DNA of 5,936 bases. Origin: Sphingomonadales bacterium. GTDB lineage: Bacteria > Pseudomonadota > Alphaproteobacteria > Sphingomonadales > Emcibacteraceae. Under the pieces are notes generated by a model. That model made no database searches. It saw only the letters and a list, made by a program, of their open reading frames with translations, and was not told the origin of the DNA. Both the position numbers and the translations under genes were made by a program. This document shows positions 1 through 5,936 of the stretch, in pieces; positions within the stretch are counted from its first letter, which is position 1, and each line of letters begins with the position of its first letter. The stretch covers positions 1 to 5,936 of the forward strand of contig DRKK01000242.1 of the NCBI GenBank assembly GCA_011051815.1, given 5' to 3'.

Positions 1-594
1 GGCAGCGAAGGTGAGAATAACAGCTGTGATCTGGGTAAATTGAATGGTGGTAACTATGCCTGCACCACCTGTCCTGCATTTGGTATCACACCATTGCAAC
101 ATTTTAAAACCCCCATTAAAAATGCCATTAGTGACCTTAGTATTCCAAACGGATATTTTTACACCAATATTCCGCAAGGACTTGCCTGGGCATGGCGTAC
201 AATAACACCGGGTGTCCCTTTTGATGAGGCTACCGTTATTAACGATCCTACTTTCGTTAAACATAAAGCCATTATTTTGCTGACCGATGGTCAGAACACG
301 GTTATTTCGGCCGATGCCTATAATGCCGGTTTTACATCGTCATCACGCCGGGATGCCCGTCTGAAAGATTTGGCGGACGCTATTAAAAATCTGAATGATA
401 ATGATCCGGATAATGATAATGAAATATTGATCTATACGATCCAGTTCGCCAACACCAGTTCAAGTCTGGTTAATTTGCTAAAATATGTGGCAACGAATGA
501 TGATTATTATTTCTATGCGCCGGACCGTGCCTCTTTGCAAACTGCTTTTAAGAAAATTGCCAAGGATTTGTCTAATCTGAGGTTATCAAAATAA
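1..594 (+). CDS. TadG-like pilus assembly protein, vWA domain (5' partial)
   Basis: The frame is open from base 1, so the N-terminus lies outside the window and only 197 C-terminal residues are visible. They carry the second half of a von Willebrand factor A domain. The segment YTNIPQGLAWAWR (around residues 54-66) supplies the probable MIDAS threonine (residue 55) and matches the TNIPxGLAWGWR signature of TadG-type proteins. The strand AIILLTDGQN (about 90-99) supplies the MIDAS aspartate (residue 96). The end, with a YFYAPD segment and a final KDLSNLRLSK, is typical of TadG family C-termini. Such proteins are envelope-anchored components of Tad/Flp pilus systems, normally with an N-terminal TadE-like membrane segment, which cannot be seen here. 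Three cysteines near the visible start (residues 9, 21, 24) could form a disulfide outside the cytoplasm. An Asp/Asn-rich loop (132-141) precedes the IYTIQF strand. A strong terminator follows, so this is the last gene of its transcript. The family call is firm; the role in a particular pilus is inferred. Confidence 0.85.
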   Translation, partial: GSEGENNSCDLGKLNGGNYACTTCPAFGITPLQHFKTPIKNAISDLSIPNGYFYTNIPQGLAWAWRTITPGVPFDEATVINDPTFVKHKAIILLTDGQNTVISADAYNAGFTSSSRRDARLKDLADAIKNLNDNDPDNDNEILIYTIQFANTSSSLVNLLKYVATNDDYYFYAPDRASLQTAFKKIAKDLSNLRLSK

Positions 595-612
595 GTTTCT
601 TTTAATGCCCTG

Positions 613-648
613 AAAAGGATGTGGCTCCGGTCACATCCTTTTTTTATT
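613..648 (+). terminator. Rho-independent terminator after the TadG-like gene
   Basis: A perfect 11-bp stem pairs 613-623 (AAAAGGATGTG) with 632-642 (CACATCCTTTT) around an 8-base loop. The descending arm runs into a T-rich tract (639-648, seven T then ATT). It starts 18 bases after the stop codon of the vWA gene, which fits termination of that transcript. The A-rich ascending arm could also give some termination on the other strand. Confidence 0.9.
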
Positions 649-705
649 GTCTAAAGTATATTTTTGCGTAATCTCTATGCAAATATTAAAAACGAGCATG
701 GGAAT

Positions 706-1653
706 ATGACAAATACTGATTTTCCGGATCTGGGCCATGGTGGGCAGATTGAGTATTTAACAATGGCGGATGGTACCCGGATACGTACCGCATGCTGGCC
801 GTCCAATGACAAGAGCAAGGGCATTGTTGTTTTCGTCAATGGCCACCGGGAATTCATGGAAAAATATACAGAATTTTTCCCCGATATTCTGGCCCGCGAC
901 TATGCGCTATATGCCCTTGATAACCGTGGGCAGGGGCTGTCCGACAGGCTTCTTGATGATCGTTTAAAAAGCCATGCTGAAACATTTGATGTATTCTCAA
1001 GTGACCTCAATGAATTTATTTCCAGATCCGTTTTGTCCGATAGCCGGGCACAGGCGATACCAATTTATCTGATAGCTCATTCCATGGGCGGCCATATATG
1101 CCTACGCTACCTGCATGACTATCAGGGCGTGGTCAGCAAGGCCATTATTATGGCACCAATGATTGAGTTTAATTTGGGAGGAGCCGTAATCGGTGCAATC
1201 CTTAAATCCTTAATTCGATTCGCCAGTCGGCTTGGGTTCACAGAAAATTTTGCATTTGGCCAAAAGAACCCCCCATCCAAAAGCCACAGCAGTATCAAAC
1301 AAAAATTTCTGACCCATGATGATCGAAGATATACCGTTGAGGCAGAAATAATAAAATCACGCCCTGACCTCTATGTGGGCGGGGCAACTTTTGGTTGGCT
1401 AAGTGCAGCCTTAGACAGTATTGAAAAGATAAGGACACCGGGTTACCTTAATAAGATAACTATTCCGGTATTGGCTGTTCTGGCTGGAAAAGACACAGTG
1501 GTAAATACGCAGACCAGCCTTAAATTATTCTCAGGACAACCTAATTTTAAAGTTGTTACAATTGATGGCGCGCGTCATGAAATATACCGGGAAATCGATC
1601 AATACAGGGACCAGCTTTGGCAGGAAATTGATGGTTTTCTAGCTGTTGAGTAA
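706..1653 (+). CDS. Alpha/beta hydrolase, PldB/monoacylglycerol lipase-like
   Basis: This is a 315-residue serine hydrolase of the Hydrolase_4 (PldB lysophospholipase / monoacylglycerol lipase) group. The strand GIVVFVNGHREFMEKY (about 39-54) holds the oxyanion-hole region; the family more often has HG or QGR there. LDNRGQGLSDR (about 71-81) is the conserved loop after the second strand. The nucleophile elbow is AHSMGGH, with Ser126. The acid is Asp263 in LAGKDTVV, and the base is His291 in GARHEIYRE, so the triad is complete. No signal peptide is seen, so a cytoplasmic or membrane-associated enzyme acting on lysophospholipid, monoglyceride or similar esters is likely; the true substrate is unknown. 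The frame stays open to a TTG at 664, but nothing like a ribosome site precedes that codon. The ATG at 706 has a modest GAG nine bases upstream and leaves a normal-length protein, so it is preferred. The 3' end overlaps the convergent hisN-like gene by 15 bases. Confidence 0.85.
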   Translation: MTNTDFPDLGHGGQIEYLTMADGTRIRTACWPSNDKSKGIVVFVNGHREFMEKYTEFFPDILARDYALYALDNRGQGLSDRLLDDRLKSHAETFDVFSSDLNEFISRSVLSDSRAQAIPIYLIAHSMGGHICLRYLHDYQGVVSKAIIMAPMIEFNLGGAVIGAILKSLIRFASRLGFTENFAFGQKNPPSKSHSSIKQKFLTHDDRRYTVEAEIIKSRPDLYVGGATFGWLSAALDSIEKIRTPGYLNKITIPVLAVLAGKDTVVNTQTSLKLFSGQPNFKVVTIDGARHEIYREIDQYRDQLWQEIDGFLAVE

Positions 1654-2457
1654 ATCCAGAACCTGCTCATGCAGCTTGACTGTTGCCGAGGCAACAACCT
1701 GTCCACCGTTGGATGCCGTTCCCCCATTCCAGTCTGTTATCACGCCACCAGATCCTTCAATGATGGGGATTAAGGCTTGTATATCATAAGCTTCCAGACC
1801 ACTTTCTATCACCACATCCATAAAGCCCGCCGCAACCATCGCATAGGCATAACAATCATAGCCATTACGCACCAGTTGGGCCTTGTCCGCAACCCGGAAA
1901 AACGCATTGGCGTCCTCTGAGGCGGCAAAAAATTGGGTAGGGTCCGTTGTAGAAACTGTGGCCTTGGATATTTCCGTACAGGTGCGGCTGTAAATGGCAT
2001 CGTTATTTAGATACGAGCCCTTGGGCGTTCCCATATAACGTTCTTTCAAGTAAGGCTGGTCCAACATGCCAATAAAAGGTCTTTCCCCGTCATTCAGCGC
2101 AATCAGAGTCCCCCATGTGGGAATGCCGCAAATATAGGCGCGGGTGCCATCTATGGGATCAATGACCCAGGTATATTGCCTGTCCTTGTCGGAAGAGCTA
2201 TTTTGCTCGGCCCCATGTTCTTCCCCTAAAATATTATGATCAGGATAACGGTTCTTGATTAACTGGCGAATAGCATCTTCCGCTTGCCTGTCCGCCTGTG
2301 TAACCGGGTCATAATCAAGGTCAAGTTTCTGGCCTTTATTGATGACCTCAAGGGGTTTTTTGAACATGGGCAGGGTCGTTTGGGCGGCGGCATCGGCAAG
2401 TCTATTCAGAAAATCTGAATATTCTTTAATTTCTTCTGTACCGGGGGACCGACCCAT
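1639..2457 (-). CDS. hisN: Histidinol-phosphatase, inositol monophosphatase family
   Basis: This 272-residue protein belongs to the Mg-dependent inositol monophosphatase fold. All metal-site motifs are present: GEEH (78-81, with Glu79), WVIDPIDGT (97-105, with Asp100 and Asp103) and EAYDIQAL (222-229, with Asp225). An early PVTQAD motif lies at 51-56. The sequence after the second motif, RAYICGIPTWGTLIAL, and the C-terminal ALIPIIEGSGGVITDWNG resemble HisN-type enzymes, which remove phosphate from L-histidinol phosphate in histidine synthesis, more than generic inositol phosphatases. The frame is open up to a TTG at 2517 (292 residues). The ATG at 2457 is chosen because AAGGAG sits seven bases upstream and the TTG lies inside a promoter-like TTGACA. 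No other his gene is nearby; that is not unusual for hisN. Activity on other sugar or inositol phosphates cannot be excluded. Its end overlaps the convergent hydrolase gene. Confidence 0.8.
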   Translation of the reverse strand: MGRSPGTEEIKEYSDFLNRLADAAAQTTLPMFKKPLEVINKGQKLDLDYDPVTQADRQAEDAIRQLIKNRYPDHNILGEEHGAEQNSSSDKDRQYTWVIDPIDGTRAYICGIPTWGTLIALNDGERPFIGMLDQPYLKERYMGTPKGSYLNNDAIYSRTCTEISKATVSTTDPTQFFAASEDANAFFRVADKAQLVRNGYDCYAYAMVAAGFMDVVIESGLEAYDIQALIPIIEGSGGVITDWNGGTASNGGQVVASATVKLHEQVLDLLNS

Positions 2458-2464
2458 TTTCTGG

Positions 2465-2470
2465 CTCCTT
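2465..2470 (-). promoter_or_regulatory. Ribosome binding site of hisN
   Basis: On the minus strand this reads AAGGAG, seven bases before the ATG at 2457. It is the best Shine-Dalgarno match in the window and decides the start in favour of this ATG over the TTG twenty codons upstream, which has no such site. Confidence 0.85.
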
Positions 2471-2486
2471 ATTTCATATGGATACC

Positions 2487-2517
2487 ATTGTGTCGGATAG
2501 TCGTCCGCTTTTGTCAA
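2487..2517 (-). promoter_or_regulatory. Possible sigma-70-type promoter of hisN
   Basis: The minus strand has a perfect TTGACA at 2517-2512. CACAAT (2492-2487, four of six matches to TATAAT) follows after a 19-base spacer. The spacer is longer than the usual 17, which weakens the call. Transcription would start near 2480, leaving a short leader that still contains the AAGGAG site. This would let hisN be transcribed independently of typA and the small gene. Confidence 0.35.
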
Positions 2518-2537
2518 GAGACAAAGCAGGATTAATA

Positions 2538-2798
2538 CTATACCCCAATCCGGGGCTTACCATCTCGGGAAGGCCCAAAGCTTTTTTGCAGCATAACCGT
2601 GCTTTCTTCGGCAGCCGCAATAGCTTGACTTAACAGCCCAAGAATTTTGACGTTATTATCCATCACCTGCTGTGCTTCCGGCCGATCATCTTCCATAATC
2701 TTGGTTGTCCGCAGAAAAATGTCTTTGCGAATTATTTTAAGAATATCCTCCAGCTTATAGCCACTCGGATTATCATCAGTTACCAGAAAATGTGTCAT
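2538..2798 (-). CDS. Small hypothetical protein (86 residues)
   Basis: I do not recognise a named family. The protein begins at an ATG (2796-2798) with a weak AGG seven bases upstream. It reads as a soluble, mostly helical protein: an N-terminal strand-like MTHFLVTDD, a first amphipathic helix around 15-36 (LEDILKIIRKDIFLRTTKIM), a DDRPEA turn at 37-42, a second long helix around 41-72, and a glycine/proline-rich tail SFGPSRDGKPRIGV at 73-86. There is no signal peptide, membrane segment or cysteine, so it is probably cytoplasmic. Base composition and codon use resemble the neighbours, and the patterned hydrophobic residues argue for a real gene. It lies 72 bases downstream of typA and 80 bases upstream of hisN, all on the same strand, so it may be cotranscribed with typA. 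From memory its style resembles small conserved alphaproteobacterial proteins of unknown function, but that has not been checked. Confidence 0.7.
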   Translation of the reverse strand: MTHFLVTDDNPSGYKLEDILKIIRKDIFLRTTKIMEDDRPEAQQVMDNNVKILGLLSQAIAAAEESTVMLQKSFGPSRDGKPRIGV

Positions 2799-2870
2799 TT
2801 AAACGCCTGTATATTCGTTAACTTATACCGCAGTATAGGAGAGACAAATTAAGGAGTGGTAAATTGACCG

Positions 2871-4700
2871 TCAGGTCGCAGTCCGCGCCGCTTTTTTCCG
2901 TTCGTGTGGGATAAGATGGCGTTTGCGCAAACGAATATTTTTCGGGGTTACTTCTACCAGTTCATCATCATTGATATAGGCAATTGCCTGTTCCAGCGTG
3001 AGCCTTTTGGGTGTTGTTAATTTGATGGCATCATCTTTGCCCGATGCCCGGATATTGGTCAGTTGCTTACCTTTAAGCACATTAACATCAAGGTCATTGT
3101 CCCGGCTGTGTTCGCCGATAATCATGCCTTCGTAAACTTCTTCCTGCGGGTCAATCATAATAACGCCACGATCTTCCAGATTCCACAGGGCGTAAGCCAC
3201 AGCCTTGCCCATCCCCATAGAGATCAACACCCCGACCCGGCGGCCCGCTATCTTTCCCTTGTAAGGCCCGTAACTGTGATAGACCCGGTTCATAATGCCG
3301 GTGCCGCGGGTATCGGTCATAAATTCACCGTGATAACCGATCAAGCCCCGTGACGGTGCGAGGAAGGTAATCCGGGTCTTGCCCGTACCACTTGGCCGCA
3401 TGTCGGTCATTTCCGCCTTGCGCAGGCTCATTTTCTCGACCACAACGCCAGTATATTCATCATCCACATCAACCACAGCCTCTTCGAAGGGCTCCAGCCG
3501 CTCGCCCGTATCCGGGTCTTCTTTATAAAGAACCCGTGGCCGGGATATGGAAAGCTCGAACCCTTCGCGGCGCATGGTTTCGATGAGGACACCCAGTTGC
3601 AGTTCCCCGCGCCCGGCCACTTCAAAACCATCCTTATTTTCACTTTCAGTGATCTTAATGGCCACATTGCCTTCAGATTCCAGCGCCAGCCTGTCACGGA
3701 TCATGCGGGTGGTGACCTTGGTGCCTTCGCGGCCTGCTAGCGGGCTGTCATTGACAGAAAAGCGCATGGACAGGGTAGGCGGATCAATGGGCTGTGCTTT
3801 CAGGGGAACCGTCACTTCCGGTACGCAAAATGTATCGGCCACGGTGCCAACAGACAGTCCGGCAATGGAGATAATATCCCCGGCAATGGCGTGATCAACC
3901 GGCACCCGGTCCAGTCCACGAAAAGCCATAAGCTTGCTTGCGCGGCCCGTTTCAACCACATTGCCGTCCGGATTCATGACCTTGATTTGGTCATTTACCT
4001 TGATCTTACCGCTTTGAATACGGCCTGTCACAACCCGGCCCAGGAAATTATCCCGGTCCAGAAGGGTCGCCAGCATGGTAAAGGGCAGGTCAATATTTTC
4101 CTTGGTCATTACAGTCGGCTTGTCATAATAATCCAGAATGGTTTCCAAAAGCGGATCAAGATTTTTACGTGACCCGTCCAGCTCATAATCGGCCCATCCA
4201 TCACGGCCAGAGGCAAATAATGTGGGGAAGTCCAATTGCTCGTCACTCGCGTCAAGATTAACAAACAGGTCAAACACTTCATCATGCACCGCATCCGGGC
4301 GGCGGTCCGGCTTATCAACTTTATTAATCACAACAACAGGTTTCAGACCAAGGGCCAATGCCTTTGCGGTGACAAATTTAGTTTGCGGCATTGGCCCCTC
4401 GGCGGCATCAACCAGCAGAATTACCCCGTCTACCATGCTGAGAATACGTTCCACCTCGCCGCCAAAGTCGGCATGGCCCGGTGTATCCACGATATTGATG
4501 CGATGTTCCCGCCATTCAATAGAGGTACATTTGGCCAGAATAGTAATGCCGCGTTCTTTTTCCAGATCCCCGCTATCCATGGCCCGTTCGTCAACCCGCT
4601 CGTTATCCCGGAACGTTCCGGCCTGCCGGAAAAGCGTGTCCACCAATGTGGTCTTACCATGATCAACATGGGCGATAATTGCAATATTACGTAATGACAT
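2871..4700 (-). CDS. typA: Ribosome-associated translational GTPase TypA/BipA
   Basis: This 609-residue protein is a full-length member of the TypA/BipA family (about 600-615 residues), an EF-G-like GTPase that binds the ribosome and is linked to 50S assembly and growth under cold or other stress. GTPase motifs are intact: AHVDHGKT (10-17), ERGITI (49-54), DTPGH (72-76), NKVD (126-129) and SGRDGW (164-169). Domain II begins about residue 205 with PFTMLATLLDRDNFLGRV. EF-G-like domains III and V follow from about 308 to 485, the latter including RGLIGYHGEFMTDTRGTGIM (451-470). A TypA-specific C-terminal domain runs to a basic tail (RKRHLIPHERKKAAR). The frame remains open 65 codons further upstream, but that extension looks non-coding, overlaps the divergent oxidoreductase gene by 83 bases and has no family counterpart. 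The ATG at 4700 with AAGG eight bases upstream and the MSLRNIAIIAHVDHGKT start are clearly right. Confidence 0.97.
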   Translation of the reverse strand: MSLRNIAIIAHVDHGKTTLVDTLFRQAGTFRDNERVDERAMDSGDLEKERGITILAKCTSIEWREHRINIVDTPGHADFGGEVERILSMVDGVILLVDAAEGPMPQTKFVTAKALALGLKPVVVINKVDKPDRRPDAVHDEVFDLFVNLDASDEQLDFPTLFASGRDGWADYELDGSRKNLDPLLETILDYYDKPTVMTKENIDLPFTMLATLLDRDNFLGRVVTGRIQSGKIKVNDQIKVMNPDGNVVETGRASKLMAFRGLDRVPVDHAIAGDIISIAGLSVGTVADTFCVPEVTVPLKAQPIDPPTLSMRFSVNDSPLAGREGTKVTTRMIRDRLALESEGNVAIKITESENKDGFEVAGRGELQLGVLIETMRREGFELSISRPRVLYKEDPDTGERLEPFEEAVVDVDDEYTGVVVEKMSLRKAEMTDMRPSGTGKTRITFLAPSRGLIGYHGEFMTDTRGTGIMNRVYHSYGPYKGKIAGRRVGVLISMGMGKAVAYALWNLEDRGVIMIDPQEEVYEGMIIGEHSRDNDLDVNVLKGKQLTNIRASGKDDAIKLTTPKRLTLEQAIAYINDDELVEVTPKNIRLRKRHLIPHERKKAARTAT

Positions 4701-4708
4701 CTGTTTTA

Positions 4709-4712
4709 CCTT
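4709..4712 (-). promoter_or_regulatory. Ribosome binding site of typA
   Basis: The minus strand reads AAGG, within CCAAGG, eight bases before the ATG at 4700. It helps fix the typA start just ahead of the conserved MSLRNIAII sequence. Confidence 0.6.
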
Positions 4713-4721
4713 GGATAATGG

Positions 4722-4744
4722 GCCTGTATGCCGTACAAACAGGC
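4722..4744. repeat. Inverted repeat in the typA leader
   Basis: GCCTGT (4722-4727) and ACAGGC (4739-4744) form a perfect 6-bp inverted repeat around an 11-base spacer. A second, offset pairing of TGTA (4725-4728) with TACA (4734-4737) is also possible. It lies 22-44 bases upstream of the typA start and downstream of the putative typA promoter, so it would form a leader hairpin or serve as a protein-binding site. No T tract follows, so it is not a terminator. Confidence 0.35.
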
Positions 4745-4757
4745 GAAAATTCGGCAC

Positions 4758-4785
4758 ACTATACTGCCATTCTTTGTAAAGTCTA
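4758..4785 (-). promoter_or_regulatory. Possible promoter of typA
   Basis: On the minus strand TAGACT (4785-4780, four of six matches to TTGACA) is followed after 16 bases by TATAGT (4763-4758, five of six matches to TATAAT). The predicted leader is about 50 bases and includes the inverted repeat at 4722-4744. The same ACTATACT bases also read TATACT on the plus strand (4760-4765), but no good -35 partner was found for that direction. Confidence 0.4.
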
Positions 4786-4812
4786 TGTGAATCTATTAAT
4801 AAGGAAAAATCT

Positions 4813-5790
4813 ATGAAAGCTATGATTGTCAAAGAACACGGACCATTGGAGAATTTAAAGCTGGAAACAGTTGCCGACCCCGTCGCCCGTGACAATCAGG
4901 TGGTCATAGATATAAAGGCCTGTTCGGTCAATTTCGCCGACAGCCTGATGGTTGATGGCAGCTATCAGGTGAAGCCGCCATTGCCCTTCAGCCCCGGCGT
5001 GGAAGTGGCCGGAATTATATCCGAAGTCGGTACTAACGTTTCCGGCTGGACAGTCGGAGACAAGGTGCAGGCTTTGACCAATTGGGGCGGTTTCGCGGAA
5101 AAAGTCGCTGTGAGTACAGAGACCCTCTGCGCCCTGCCGGAAAATATGTCCTACGCCGATGCGGCGGCCTTTGTGGTTGCTTACGGCACCAGCCATGTGG
5201 CCCTTGATTACCGGGCACGGGTGAAAAAAGGTGACTGGCTTGTGGTCAACGGCGCCGGTGGCGGCGTGGGTCTGACCGCCGTTGAAATCGGCAAGATGCT
5301 GGGGGCCCGCGTGATTGCCGCCGCCAGCACCGATGAAAAGCTGGCCATTGCCAAAACAAAAGGGGCTGAATTCACCATCAATTATACCACAGAGAATCTG
5401 CGGGATAAAATCAAGGAATATACCGGGGGCAGGGGCGCGGATGTGGTTTATGACCCCGTGGGCGGTGATATTTTCCGCCAGACATTCCGGGCCATGGCGC
5501 CCGAAGGCCGGATGCTGGTCATCGGCTTTGCCAGCGGTGATATACCGCAAGTGCCCGCCAATCATCTGTTGGTCAAAAACATTGAATTGATCGGTTTTTA
5601 CTGGGGAGCCTACCGGGAATTCAAGCCGGAAGTGCTTCAGAATTCCACTAAAGAACTTTTTGACTGGTACAAAGAGGGCCGCATCACTCCCCATATCAGC
5701 GGAACCTTTCCCCTTGATCAAACAGTCGATGCCATACGCGCTTTACGCAATCGCACATCCTCCGGAAAAGTGATTGTGACCATGTCTTGA
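4813..5790 (+). CDS. NADPH:quinone oxidoreductase-like protein (zinc-independent MDR)
   Basis: This 325-residue protein is a medium-chain dehydrogenase/reductase of the quinone oxidoreductase group. The N-terminal GroES-like domain (about 1-120) includes VNFADSLMVDGSYQ (39-52), PFSPGVEVAGIISEVG (58-73) and the VGDKV turn (81-85). The Rossmann domain has the dinucleotide-binding loop VVNGAGGGVG (144-153), then GRGADVVYDPVGG (207-219) and GRMLVIGFASG (232-242). The C-terminal segment returns to the first domain and ends SSGKVIVTMS. The cysteine and histidine zinc ligands of alcohol dehydrogenases are absent, as expected for this group. The enzyme probably uses NADPH to reduce quinones or enoyl/enone-type substrates; the physiological substrate is not evident. 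The ATG at 4813 has AAGGA seven bases upstream and matches the usual MKAMIVKEHG beginning. The gene is divergent from typA and 84 bases ahead of pccB, so it may share an acyl-CoA or redox context with pccB, but this is inference. Confidence 0.92.
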   Translation: MKAMIVKEHGPLENLKLETVADPVARDNQVVIDIKACSVNFADSLMVDGSYQVKPPLPFSPGVEVAGIISEVGTNVSGWTVGDKVQALTNWGGFAEKVAVSTETLCALPENMSYADAAAFVVAYGTSHVALDYRARVKKGDWLVVNGAGGGVGLTAVEIGKMLGARVIAAASTDEKLAIAKTKGAEFTINYTTENLRDKIKEYTGGRGADVVYDPVGGDIFRQTFRAMAPEGRMLVIGFASGDIPQVPANHLLVKNIELIGFYWGAYREFKPEVLQNSTKELFDWYKEGRITPHISGTFPLDQTVDAIRALRNRTSSGKVIVTMS

Positions 5791-5809
5791 CTTACTGAAA
5801 TCAAAAATG

Positions 5810-5823
5810 TTACTCATGAGTAA
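5810..5823. promoter_or_regulatory. Perfect 14-bp palindrome, possible operator of pccB
   Basis: TTACTCATGAGTAA is its own reverse complement. It is centred between the oxidoreductase stop and the pccB start, with 51 bases between its end and the pccB ATG. A TTGACT at 5787-5792 lies 16 bases before a weak GTTACT (5809-5814) that overlaps the palindrome, so a repressor bound here could block a promoter. The half-site TTACT also occurs at 5792-5796. There is no T tract, so it is not a terminator. The binding protein cannot be named from sequence alone. Confidence 0.4.
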
Positions 5824-5874
5824 GAAAATCTTCAATATTTAGTGAAAAGATCCCTAAAAACAACAGAGGACATT

Positions 5875-5936
5875 ATGCAGGACATCCTTAACAAGCTTGA
5901 AGAAAAACGCAATGAGGCCCGCCTTGGCGGGGGCCA
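5875..5936 (+). CDS. pccB: Propionyl-CoA carboxylase beta subunit (3' partial)
   Basis: Only the first 20 codons lie in the window. They begin MQDILNKLEEKRNEARLGGG, which matches the characteristic N-terminus of propionyl-CoA carboxylase beta (carboxyltransferase) subunits, where an M-x-DILxELExRR helix is followed by EARLGGG. The full enzyme transfers the carboxyl group from biotin to propionyl-CoA to make methylmalonyl-CoA, working with the biotin-bearing alpha subunit in the cytoplasm. The ATG at 5875 is preceded by AGAGGA four bases upstream, a good ribosome site. The call rests on a short but distinctive stretch; a related acyl-CoA carboxyltransferase is the main alternative. Confidence 0.75.
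   Translation, partial: MQDILNKLEEKRNEARLGGG

Noticed and set aside
647..674. TTGTCT with TAATCT at 16 bases as a hydrolase promoter
   Set aside because: The -10 match is poor (three of six) and the -35 overlaps the tail of the upstream terminator, so it was not listed as a feature.
664..705. TTG start 14 codons upstream of the hydrolase ATG
   Set aside because: No Shine-Dalgarno sequence precedes it, and the added residues do not resemble the family N-terminus. The alternative is not fully excluded because the site before 706 is also modest.
2824..2837. Inverted repeat TATAC-CGCA-GTATA upstream of the 86-residue gene
   Set aside because: The arms are only 5 bp, AT-rich and likely to occur by chance; no convincing -35 box pairs with the TATA-like hexamers.
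4236..4694. Plus-strand open frames of about 150 codons opposite typA
   Set aside because: They lie wholly antisense to the strongly conserved GTPase domain and show no motifs or ribosome site of their own.
4701..4895. 65-codon N-terminal extension of typA in the same open frame
   Set aside because: It overlaps the start of the divergent oxidoreductase gene, lacks family similarity, and the ATG at 4700 has a ribosome site and the exact family N-terminus.
4855..5721. Long minus-strand open frame (288 codons) opposite the oxidoreductase gene
   Set aside because: The plus-strand frame encodes a complete recognisable MDR enzyme; the antisense translation is rich in His, Gly and Pro without domain motifs, typical of a shadow frame.

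Overview
The window looks like an ordinary chromosomal stretch of an alphaproteobacterium. The evidence is the gene families present: a TadG-type pilus protein, a PldB-like alpha/beta hydrolase, HisN-type histidinol phosphatase, TypA, a zinc-free quinone reductase-like protein, and the start of propionyl-CoA carboxylase beta. The exact genus cannot be read from the sequence. The left third (pilus protein, hydrolase) is visibly more AT-rich than the typA and oxidoreductase genes on the right.

Layout: (1) Bases 1-594 hold the C-terminal half of a von Willebrand factor A protein of the TadG/Flp pilus type, cut by the left edge and followed by a strong intrinsic terminator (613-645). (2) A PldB-like serine hydrolase (706-1653, + strand) converges on, and overlaps by 15 bases at the 3' end, a histidinol phosphatase-like gene (1639-2457, - strand). 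(3) Upstream of that on the - strand lie a small unrecognised 86-residue protein (2538-2798) and typA (2871-4700); the three - strand genes are co-oriented as typA, small ORF, hisN. (4) A 112-base divergent region (4701-4812) separates typA from a + strand zinc-independent MDR oxidoreductase (4813-5790). (5) After an 84-base gap containing a perfect 14-bp palindrome, propionyl-CoA carboxylase beta begins at 5875 and runs off the right edge.

The genes do not form one obvious pathway. They combine a cell-surface pilus function, lipid or ester hydrolysis, histidine synthesis, ribosome-associated stress GTPase activity, redox metabolism and propionyl-CoA assimilation. Three gene starts need to be moved inward from the longest open frame (hydrolase to 706, hisN to 2457, typA to 4700). 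Shine-Dalgarno placement supports the last two well, and family length and gene neighbours support the typA start further. No mobile elements, CRISPR arrays, tRNA or rRNA genes were seen, and no gap between genes exceeds 300 bases. I found no convincing new multi-gene system. The items most worth a second look are the palindrome ahead of pccB, the small conserved-looking protein next to typA, and the promoter-like site inside the apparent hisN N-terminal extension.
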